Origin: Parapedobacter sp037190485
GTDB taxonomy: Bacteria; Bacteroidota; Bacteroidia; Sphingobacteriales; Sphingobacteriaceae
NCBI GenBank assembly: GCA_037190485.1
Contig: JBBCJB010000004.1
Location: 62,001 to 126,000, forward strand
Length of the DNA: 64,000 bases
Reading direction: 5' to 3'
The translations under genes and the position numbers were made by a program. Under the pieces are notes generated by a model. That model made no database searches. It worked only from the letters and a program-made list of their open reading frames with translations, and had not been told where the DNA came from. Below are positions 19,201 through 24,853 of this stretch, piece after piece (position 1 is the stretch's first letter; each line of letters begins with the position of its first letter).

Positions 19201-19628
19201 GATTGTTGCCGAATGTCCTGTGATGCCGATGCTTGCTTTTCAACCCGCTTCGATAAAAAATAAACAACCTTTCCTTCCACATTGTAGTCAAAAGGCTGGT
19301 CGGCGAATACATGGGGCAACGCTTCCAGGATTTCCACTCCCGTTAATGACAACGTGATGGGCTTGGCCTTTGCCAAATGCGTATCATCAAGGACGAAGGA
19401 GTATCCACTTTGCCGTTGCAATTGTTGGATGACGGATTTGAGCGATTTGTTGTTGGCCTGTATCGTTACTTTTTGAGCCAATGCACCAGCCAGCGAATGG
19501 ACGGAAAGCACGCAGGTAAGTAAAATCGTTAACTTCATAATCAGGAGTGCTTTTAAGGGCACCTTGCCGCAACCTGTGCGCGGACAAAAAAGCCACGCAT
19601 CGGTTTTGGCACAATGGTTATCAATCAT
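16290..19628 (-). CDS. SusC/RagA-type TonB-dependent receptor with STN domain, second locus
   Basis: The product (1112 residues from the ATG at 19628) imports oligosaccharides through the outer membrane and should signal to FecR. The signal peptide MKLTILLTCVLSVHSLAGAL begins near residue 31 of this start. The STN domain follows (SLKSVIQQLQRQSGYSF), then the carboxypeptidase-like domain (GKIIDEQGTPLEGVTVRL), the signature DEVIVVGYGTQSRR, the plug (GRVAGVQFQDNGRPG) and the barrel ending FTFGLNFSL. A start at 19724 is open but adds 32 residues unlike the family. The start used here matches that of the first SusC gene in its surrounding sequence. Confidence 0.95.
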   Translation of the reverse strand: MIDNHCAKTDAWLFCPRTGCGKVPLKALLIMKLTILLTCVLSVHSLAGALAQKVTIQANNKSLKSVIQQLQRQSGYSFVLDDTHLAKAKPITLSLTGVEILEALPHVFADQPFDYNVEGKVVYFLSKRVEKQASASQDIRQQSVAGKIIDEQGTPLEGVTVRLKGTGVATTTDNEGRYEIHVPDNASTLTFSIVGFDPVELTVASRSTIDVSLKATVNDLDEVIVVGYGTQSRRLVTGSVAKVDVAALSNFPNTNISQALRGRVAGVQFQDNGRPGQNGSILIRGRSSITASNNPLIVVDGVFFNGSFADINPNDVASMEVLKDATASAIYGSRAANGVIIITTKFGESGKPTISTNSYTGVSTWGKTLTLLSSERYVEKTLDYRRITGQEATPDKIADYLQPIEAENYLNGRVIDPWDEISQTANIQSVDLNISGASERTKYYLSAAYTQEKGLVYGDKAIRGSFRSNIDTRITDWLNVGVNAQFTRRDLSGVEANLSDAYYLTPYSQLYLDGDRSQPLRSPSGETLLGNPMFPALFYKDAEFYNNLYANFFGVVDFPFLEGLSFRVNVSPNLRSTKANTFRPNYTENDYNIISSASKATNESIDYVLENILKYERAFDNKHGIDFTLMYGRNKRTFESTSANATDFFSDATFWDDLSLAETQRVSSDAWKQGLISQMGRLNYTFQKKYLLTATVRRDGASVFSANNKWGVFPSIALGWILSDEQFLKGTEWVDFLKIRASYGKLGNQAINHYSTFARLGTFQYVYGDGSPTYIGVSPTSMGNSSLKWETTFSTNLAVDFGVLKDRINGTVEYYKSRTRDLLLSRAIPNMNGFPRVVQNLGATSNEGIEVTLRTANIRKANFRWDSDFVFSTNNNKITALYGRDLDADGMEDDDISNKWFIGKPVLVEFDYAVDGIYQEGDTDIPQGWAPGYTRIRDVNGDGAITPDDRTVLGQQDPKYLWSINNALSYRSFSFSVMINGQGGFLRVMNRINPTTAGGSNFPNLSMNMLDDGWWTPENKSNEKPSLIFTNPLNHGFYANRDFMRIQDVTLSYSLSHQLIDKLKLQHCKFYLSARNLATFTKWPGWDPETGDSERTAFPVARTFTFGLNFSL

Positions 19629-19781
19629 TATGTTTGTACTGTTGGTTAGAAAATAATACGAGTTCTGTAATTGGTTTTCTGTCCGCACCGGTCGTGTTCC
19701 GAGAGCCAATCGGGATACGGCCATTTTTGTTTGGACAGCTGGCGATAAGTCGCCAGTGTAAATAGATGTCCGCTTGGCGTC
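19629..19781 (-). promoter_or_regulatory. Leader region between fecR and the second SusC gene
   Basis: The 153-bp gap shares words with the leader of the first SusC gene. On the minus strand both have CGGAC then GAAAA, later TTATTT, then GTACAAAC ending a few bases before the ATG. The order is conserved although the flanking sequence differs. This suggests a common regulatory site for two ECF-controlled receptors, or a shared transcript structure. Confidence 0.45.
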
Positions 19782-21080
19782 TTAATCGATCACGCTGACC
19801 CTCCTTCCTTCCAATTTAAGTTTGACACGATAGGTTTCTTCCAGCGCCTTCAATACGCTCGACAGCTTCTCGTTCCTATTGATCATGACATAAGCTGTAT
19901 GGCTTGCACCGCTGTCCGGAAGTTCAACCGTTACATCATACCAGCGTTCCAATTGCCGGATGACATCCTGTAAGCGGGCTCCGCTTAGCACGATCATACC
20001 ATCCCTCCAAGCCGTGTAGTCGAAGACATCGACTTCGCTGACGGTAATGGACGTGCCGCGGGTGATGGCTTGTTGGCCGGGGGAGATCGTGACGCTCGAT
20101 TTATCGGGCGCATGATTTGCTTCTTTAGGCGCAACATTTACCTGCGGTGAGCCCTTCGGGGTTTGCGCCGCTACAAGCCCTACCACGCGTACTTTCCCTT
20201 GGACTAAGGTGGTTTTGGTTTCGTTTTCATCGGGATAAGCCGAAACGTTGAATTCGGTGCCCAAAACTTCGACGGTCTGGCCGTTGCTGGTTACCTTGAA
20301 AGGCCTACTACTGTCTGAAACAACGGAAAAATAGGCTTCACCGGAAATCTCCACATTGCGCGCATCGCCATCGAATCGGCCCGGATACTTGATGGTGCTG
20401 GCAGCGTTGAGCCAGACTTTCGAGCCGTCGGGCAAAGTGATTTGATAGGTGCCGCCTGTGGGTGTCGTTAACGATAACATGGTAAATCCGTCTCCTGAAT
20501 TGGGCTGGGATGGCTTGATGGATCCCTCAGCCCCCTGCTCTTGGCCCCATCGAGAACGTTCGGCTGCGCTCGGCATGACGTTCAAAGAGGATCCGTCTTG
20601 GTAAGTGATAGCTTCGGTTCCAACTACGATGCCCGTTTGCGCTTCGTCCAGGTTTATCACACGGCCATCGGCCAATGTCAATGTGGCGCGGTTTCCGCCG
20701 GGCAGAATCTCTTCGGCGGCGAGTGGCCGATCCTTCACCACAGACACCCGATCTCCGTATAGCAACCACGCGCCGATGCCCAGTGCGAGTACGACGGCGG
20801 CGACGTAGGGCAACCAGCGGCGGAATAGCCATGGTTTCCGATCTTGCCGCAGGGCTGGCCCGAGTTCGGGATGGTCCCACACCTCGGTGGCGACATACGA
20901 CAGGAAACGCTTGGTCTCGGCCTGCAAGAATGCCGGATCGCCCAATCGCTCGGCCAACGCCGCATGCGACGGGTCTTCCGCCAACCAGTCCCCGAGCGCA
21001 CGCGCTTCGGTTTCGGTAAGCGAACTCACCTGTCGCTTGTGCAACAGGGAGGCCATACGGGTTGCTTTCCTATCGTTCAT
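19782..21080 (-). CDS. FecR-type anti-sigma factor, second locus
   Basis: The product (432 residues from the ATG at 21080) is an inner-membrane anti-sigma factor paralogous to that at 7341-8531. The cytoplasmic part (LTETEARALGDWLAEDPSHA) is followed by one membrane helix (RWLPYVAAVVLALGIGAWLL), the FecR domain (GGTYQITLPDGSKVWLNAAS; EISGEAYFSV; LGTEFNVSAYPDENETKTTL) and a C-terminal domain (ARLQDVIRQLERWYDVTV). The frame extends to a TTG at 21116, but the ATG gives the usual short N-terminus. Two linkers are longer than in other family members: residues around 160-190, which contain a dispersed repeat, and a proline-rich stretch around 320-345. Confidence 0.95.
   Translation of the reverse strand: MNDRKATRMASLLHKRQVSSLTETEARALGDWLAEDPSHAALAERLGDPAFLQAETKRFLSYVATEVWDHPELGPALRQDRKPWLFRRWLPYVAAVVLALGIGAWLLYGDRVSVVKDRPLAAEEILPGGNRATLTLADGRVINLDEAQTGIVVGTEAITYQDGSSLNVMPSAAERSRWGQEQGAEGSIKPSQPNSGDGFTMLSLTTPTGGTYQITLPDGSKVWLNAASTIKYPGRFDGDARNVEISGEAYFSVVSDSSRPFKVTSNGQTVEVLGTEFNVSAYPDENETKTTLVQGKVRVVGLVAAQTPKGSPQVNVAPKEANHAPDKSSVTISPGQQAITRGTSITVSEVDVFDYTAWRDGMIVLSGARLQDVIRQLERWYDVTVELPDSGASHTAYVMINRNEKLSSVLKALEETYRVKLKLEGRRVSVID
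20552..20580. repeat. Dispersed GCCGAGCGCAGCC-type repeat inside fecR
   Basis: On the minus strand the segment reads CGTCATGCCGAGCGCAGCCG and a little beyond. I recall this kind of word as a dispersed intergenic repeat in many bacteria. Here it encodes NVMPSAAERSR in the variable linker of FecR, at the place where the first FecR has a heptanucleotide repeat. Confidence 0.5.
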
Positions 21081-21146
21081 CCCCGCTATAACACCCAACT
21101 TCCGGAAATCTGACAACCACAGCCGATTTTTTTTGCAATAAAGAGG

Positions 21147-21740
21147 CTACGACTCGAAAAGCTTGATGAAAATCAATAGGAAAAGGGGATCGGCCTGCCC
21201 GAATCGCAATTTCAGGGCATCGAGCGCGCGTTTGCGGTTGGTGTAGACGGCGGCCTGCGATAGGCCTAGGGCCTCGGCGATCTCATCCGTGTCCAACCCG
21301 TCGAAATACGTGAGCTTGAACACGTCCCGTTGGCCAGGAGGCAGTTTCTCGACCTCGTCGGTAACCTGCGCGAGGAACTCGGTAAGCACGAGCTGATCGA
21401 AAAAATTACGGTGGCCCGTCGCTTCGATCGTCGCGGCCAGCTCCGCTTCCTTCGCTGCATGCCGCTTGCGGTCGCGCAAAGCATTCAGCGCCGACCGATG
21501 GGCCACGGTGTACAGGAACGATTTCACCTCTTCCCGCCGGGTGAAGCCTTCCCGCTGTTTCCACAACTTGAGCATGCTCTCCGAAACGATGTCGGCGGCT
21601 TCCTGGTCATCGCCTACGACCTTGTACAAATAGTAGCGCAACGGCCGGTAGTACTCGCGATACAGGGCGTTGAACGCCTGCTCGTCGCCCCGGCTGAACC
21701 GCTGCACCAAACTTTCCGCATCGTTTTGGTTACGTGACAC
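21147..21740 (-). CDS. ECF sigma-70 factor, second locus
   Basis: The product (197 residues from a GTG at 21740) is an ECF sigma factor for the downstream FecR/SusC/SusD/glycosidase genes. Region 2 shows DEQAFNALYREYYRPLRYYL and DDQEAADIVSESMLKLW. Region 4 shows LPPGQRDVFKLTYFDGLDT, EIAEALGLSQAAVYTNRKRA and a hydrophobic C-terminus. The frame is open to 21860, but that extension is arginine-rich, overlaps a terminator hairpin at 21802-21825 and is unlike the family. A poor -7-like word, TACCTTGC, lies just before the GTG. Confidence 0.92.
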   Translation of the reverse strand: MSRNQNDAESLVQRFSRGDEQAFNALYREYYRPLRYYLYKVVGDDQEAADIVSESMLKLWKQREGFTRREEVKSFLYTVAHRSALNALRDRKRHAAKEAELAATIEATGHRNFFDQLVLTEFLAQVTDEVEKLPPGQRDVFKLTYFDGLDTDEIAEALGLSQAAVYTNRKRALDALKLRFGQADPLFLLIFIKLFES

Positions 21741-21795
21741 GGTGGCAAGGTAGCAACTATTTCCTGAATATGGATGCCTGTGTCTTGTCAACCAT

Positions 21796-21825
21796 AAAAA
21801 ACCGCCGTCGATATCCCATCGGCGG
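21796..21825 (-). terminator. Rho-independent terminator after the PspC gene
   Basis: On the minus strand CCGCCG (21825-21820) pairs with CGGCGG (21807-21802), with extra pairing in the loop, and is followed at once by six T (21801-21796). It lies 57 bp after the PspC gene stop and before the sigma gene of the next locus, so it separates the two transcription units. Confidence 0.8.
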
Positions 21826-21881
21826 CGGCGAACCACAAATCGATATGCCCAAACACACAAAGGCGTATCGATAAGTTCTTT

Positions 21882-23486
21882 TTACCGATCCACGGGCAGG
21901 GACGGTTCCTCCGCAGGTGTCGGCACGATCGCGCATTTCAGCCCCGATTCCGTCATGACCCACTCGGTCTTGTCTGGCCTGCCGCCGTCGGGATAGCTGT
22001 AGTTGTCTTCGCACTGGTGGAAGGGCAGGTCCCAGATGTGGCGTTGCAGGTCGCGATCGATGACCAACCTGGTGCCCACCGGCAAATTGAGCCGGAGGTG
22101 CAGCCGCTGATCGCGCATCAAGTCGTCTTGCCCGATATTGAAGTGGCTGTCGAATACAAGGCTTTCGCCCAGCTGTTGGAACTGGTAATCGATTTTCCCG
22201 GCACGCTCCGCAGCCACTTCATAGGTGGCGCCATGTGCCGAATATTCATAGACGAGCGAAGGTGCCTGCGTGGAGTCGACCTTGGCGATGCGCACATAGA
22301 CACGGCTTTGCCCTTCTAGGATGCTGCGGTTGCGCACCAGCGCTCGCTGCCGGATACGCGATGTGCGATCGAGCGAATCGTGTGGCAACCGGATGACCGT
22401 CATGTCGTTTTTCGACAATCGGTAGCTGGGATGCCTTTCCAGCGGCTGCTCTTCGACAACGGTGCTGTCCTCCCGGAAATCATTGGCCGTACGGGTGGCG
22501 TACACCGCGGTGAAACCTACGGCGATGAGCCAGACCACCAAGATTGAGAATCCGGTATACTGGCCCATCGCGACCCGATTGAACAGGATGCGGATGATGA
22601 GGGCCACCAGCGCAACGATGGGTATGACCGCCACGAACAACGCACTGATGAGCAATGGGGTGCGCATCGCCGGTTCGATGACGTTGAGCGGAAACATGGC
22701 CATGCCGGTACCTGAACCAAAGAGCCCGAAGCTGGCGATGATGGCGACAACCAGTACGATAAGCCCACCACACAAGCCCATGATGATTAGTACGCCGATG
22801 ACCTTGACCAACACGATGAACGCCTTGACCAAGAAGTTTCCTACCGAGGCAAGCCCGTTCCTAAGACCTTCCTCGGCGCCGGTAAAATTTGTCCGGAGGC
22901 CCTCCATCTCCTCCTGAAAGCTGCGTTTGAAATTCTGTAGGTTAGGTGCTTCGCCACGCATGGCCATGCGATCGGCCCGCGTCCGGGCCACTGGCATCAC
23001 GATCCAGAGGATGACGTACAACAAGAACCCCGTGCCGCCGAATACGAATAGCAGCACCAGGATAAGCCGGATCCAGCGTGCCTCGATACCGAAATAGTGC
23101 CCTAGCCCACTGCATACCCCGCCGAACACCTTATCGTCCGGATCGCGCATCAATTTCCGTTCCCCACTCATGGGGGGTACGCCATAGGCCTCCTCCTCCG
23201 CGTAGCCCGCCGACTGCTCGCCGCTTTCGAAATCACTGACGCGTCCCATTTGCGCAATGACGTCATGGACATCTTGCATGGTCACGACTTCCTTTTTGCC
23301 CTGCACGATGCGGTCATTGAACATTTCCGCGATGCGATTCTCGATGTCGCCCACGATCTCGTGGCTATCTGCCGTGTGTCCAAAATGTTTCTTCACATCG
23401 ATCATGTAGTTGCGGAGCACTTCATAGGCTTCTTCCTCGATGTGGAATACGATGCCGTTTATATTGATAATGATGGTCCTATTCAT
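21882..23486 (-). CDS. PspC-domain membrane protein
   Basis: The 534-residue product is an envelope protein of the PspC family. The N-terminal region (IIININGIVFHIEEEAYEVL) is the Bacteroidota domain that precedes PspC. The PspC domain follows near residues 128-175 (LMRDPDDKVFGGVCSGLGHY, then a helix WIRLILVLLFVFGGTGFLLY). Further hydrophobic segments lie around 215-255, 275-305 and 315-335. A soluble C-terminal beta-rich domain follows, ending near PAEEPSLPVDR. The gene follows a padR gene after a 52-bp gap, a frequent pairing in which PadR represses PspC-type genes. A role in envelope stress is inferred from the family. Confidence 0.88.
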   Translation of the reverse strand: MNRTIIININGIVFHIEEEAYEVLRNYMIDVKKHFGHTADSHEIVGDIENRIAEMFNDRIVQGKKEVVTMQDVHDVIAQMGRVSDFESGEQSAGYAEEEAYGVPPMSGERKLMRDPDDKVFGGVCSGLGHYFGIEARWIRLILVLLFVFGGTGFLLYVILWIVMPVARTRADRMAMRGEAPNLQNFKRSFQEEMEGLRTNFTGAEEGLRNGLASVGNFLVKAFIVLVKVIGVLIIMGLCGGLIVLVVAIIASFGLFGSGTGMAMFPLNVIEPAMRTPLLISALFVAVIPIVALVALIIRILFNRVAMGQYTGFSILVVWLIAVGFTAVYATRTANDFREDSTVVEEQPLERHPSYRLSKNDMTVIRLPHDSLDRTSRIRQRALVRNRSILEGQSRVYVRIAKVDSTQAPSLVYEYSAHGATYEVAAERAGKIDYQFQQLGESLVFDSHFNIGQDDLMRDQRLHLRLNLPVGTRLVIDRDLQRHIWDLPFHQCEDNYSYPDGGRPDKTEWVMTESGLKCAIVPTPAEEPSLPVDR

Positions 23487-23508
23487 CGCTTTGTGGTTTT
23501 TATCTTAT

Positions 23509-23529
23509 TGTTTGCTATTTGCTGTTTGC
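23509..23529. repeat. Heptanucleotide repeat between padR and the PspC gene
   Basis: Three 7-bp units (TGTTTGC, TATTTGC, TGTTTGC) fill most of the 52-bp gap. Together with the repeat at 23569-23603 it frames the end of padR. Confidence 0.75.
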
Positions 23530-23538
23530 GTTCCGCTT

Positions 23539-23922
23539 TTAACTATCCGTTTTCGGAGTCTCATCTTCGGTCTTGGGTCTCGGGTCTCCCGTCTCCCGTC
23601 CCAGCATGGATGTCTGCACGGCGAACACCAGCTCGTCCCAAGTGGTGTCTAGTTTGGCGAGCACTTCCATGCCTTCTTTCGTGATCTGGTAATATTTGCG
23701 CGGCGGCCCCGACGTCGATTCTTTCCAGACGTAGCTAAGCAGGCCATTGTTCTTGAGCCGGGTGAGCAACGGATATAGGGTACCCTCTACCACCAGCAGC
23801 CGCGCTTCCTTGAGCGCGCTGATGATGTCTGAGGCATAGATCTCGCCCCGCGAGATAATGGAGAGGATACAGTATTCGAGTATCCCTTTCCTCATTTGCG
23901 TTTGCGTGTTATCTACTATCAT
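23539..23922 (-). CDS. PadR-family transcriptional repressor
   Basis: The 127-residue product has the winged-helix PadR fold: MRKGILEYCILSIISRGEI, then ASDIISALKEARLLVVEGTL and YPLLTRLKNNGLLSYVWKES, and the wing SGPPRKYYQITKEG. It most likely represses its own operon with the PspC gene. A 7-bp-arm palindrome overlaps the upstream promoter. The -7 word TATCTTTG is only 4 bp before the ATG at 23922, so the transcript may be leaderless; an ATG at 23895 is the alternative. The last 20 or so residues and the stop codon lie in a heptanucleotide repeat and give a charged tail (GDPRPKTEDETPKTDS) not needed for the fold. Confidence 0.93.
   Translation of the reverse strand: MIVDNTQTQMRKGILEYCILSIISRGEIYASDIISALKEARLLVVEGTLYPLLTRLKNNGLLSYVWKESTSGPPRKYYQITKEGMEVLAKLDTTWDELVFAVQTSMLGRETGDPRPKTEDETPKTDS
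23569..23603. repeat. Heptanucleotide repeat forming the 3' end of padR
   Basis: Five consecutive 7-bp units related to GGTCTCG (for example GGTCTTG and CGTCTCC) encode the PadR C-terminal tail. Weaker units continue toward the stop codon. Confidence 0.8.
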
Positions 23923-23926
23923 AATG

Positions 23927-23934
23927 CAAAGATA
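23927..23934 (-). promoter_or_regulatory. padR -7 promoter element
   Basis: TATCTTTG on the minus strand is an exact match to the Bacteroidota TAnnTTTG element. Its closeness to the ATG implies a leaderless or very short leader transcript. Confidence 0.6.
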
Positions 23935-23948
23935 TATGTTTTAGTTTG

Positions 23949-23967
23949 TACTATGCAATACATAGTA
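23949..23967. promoter_or_regulatory. Probable PadR operator palindrome
   Basis: TACTATG and CATAGTA form a perfect 7-bp inverted repeat around a 5-bp centre, about 15 bp upstream of the -7 element and so in the -20 to -40 region of the padR promoter. Binding to AT-rich ATG/CAT palindromes is typical of PadR proteins. This position would allow autorepression. Confidence 0.65.
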
Positions 23968-24023
23968 GTATACAAAAACACAAATATTTGATTATCAGTT
24001 ATAAAAAAATTAAACGATACGGC

Positions 24024-24188
24024 TAAGGAACCGTCACAAAATAAAATGAGCAAATTAAGCGCAGCGATTTTGTTCGTTATCAAGGCGCGTATTGCGGCCC
24101 ATAGTGGAGCTATGGGCAAGATACGCAACGAAGGGAACGGGCAAAAGGGCAAGCTTAAATGGTCAGGTTATTTCGTGCCGGTTCCTAA
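24024..24188. mobile_element. 165-bp palindromic MITE-like element
   Basis: The element begins TAAGGAACCG and ends CGGTTCCTAA in inverted orientation, with imperfect pairing through the outer 25 bp. At its exact centre GCCCATAG (24097-24104) and CTATGGGC (24110-24117) flank TGGAG, and GCGTAT/ATACGC extend the stem. It has no coding capacity and no transposase is nearby. It lies between padR and the small gene after gldH. A non-autonomous transposon or a large hairpin repeat family are both possible. Confidence 0.7.
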
Positions 24189-24192
24189 GGGA

Positions 24193-24384
24193 TTACTTTT
24201 TGTTGGCCAGTAGGTATTTGCGATACCGATGCAAGATGAATAGCACCAGGCCGGTTGAAACCGCATAGGTGGTCAGGGAATCGCCTTGGGGCAACACCAA
24301 GAGGCAGATGATGCAAAAAACGACGACAAACAGGTAAAGGTAACTGAAATAGGGATGGATGATGAGCTTCTGGAACTTATTCAT
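24193..24384 (-). CDS. Small membrane protein, two predicted helices
   Basis: The product (63 residues from the ATG at 24384) has a short basic start (MNKFQKLIIHPYFS), a hydrophobic stretch (YLYLFVVVFCIICLLVL), a short polar turn and a second hydrophobic stretch (TYAVSTGLVLFILH), then a basic tail. The start overlaps the end of gldH by 8 bp, so translation is probably coupled. I do not recognise a family and propose no function. Confidence 0.6.
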   Translation of the reverse strand: MNKFQKLIIHPYFSYLYLFVVVFCIICLLVLPQGDSLTTYAVSTGLVLFILHRYRKYLLANKK

Positions 24385-24853
24385 GGGCAGGTGCGATTCT
24401 GATGCCGACATCGGTCACTTCGAGGAGGGGATTTTCGCGCATGTTCTGCTCAAACGCGAACACGTATTTGCCGGTATCTGCAAACCTGACGTTTTCCTTG
24501 ACCAATTGCTGGTGCGTATAAACGCTCCCGCCGCCACGTCCCAGCCAACGGCCATCGGGCTCGGCCAGCCGAATTTCGAATCGTTCGGTGGTGTCCCTGC
24601 CGTCCGGCGCTTGCTCGTGCAACAGGACAAAGATATTGGCGTACCGATAGTCTGGCGTGTGCCGCAGATTGAGGTACACGTCATATCGATTGGTGGTATC
24701 GGTAATGTGCGCCGTGACGCTGGGCCTGTCATCGTAATGCCATGCGCGATCCGTGATCGGCACGTTGCGATCCACAAGCGCACTGTCCGTACAGGATGCG
24801 AGCAGCAAGGCCGCGGCATAGGCATATCCCCACGCGTTCATCCGACCATCCAT
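24377..24853 (-). CDS. gldH: Gliding motility lipoprotein GldH
   Basis: The product (158 residues) is an outer-membrane-associated lipoprotein of the gliding and type IX secretion system family. The signal has a lipobox (LLLASC). The body contains NLRHTPDYRYANIFVLLHEQ, RFEIRLAEPDGRWLGRG and FAFEQNMRENPLLEVTDVGI, as in GldH. The ATG at 24853 overlaps the ricT stop by one base in a TGATG arrangement, so I prefer it to the GTG one codon upstream. The order holB-ricT-gldH is typical of Bacteroidota. GldH is known to be needed for gliding in Flavobacterium. In a species that may not glide it could serve other envelope roles. Confidence 0.9.
   Translation of the reverse strand: MDGRMNAWGYAYAAALLLASCTDSALVDRNVPITDRAWHYDDRPSVTAHITDTTNRYDVYLNLRHTPDYRYANIFVLLHEQAPDGRDTTERFEIRLAEPDGRWLGRGGGSVYTHQQLVKENVRFADTGKYVFAFEQNMRENPLLEVTDVGIRIAPAHE

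Noticed and set aside
24024..24188. Bidirectional terminator only
   Set aside because: The palindrome is far longer than a terminator and has paired outer ends, so a MITE-like element is the better reading, although it may also stop transcription.
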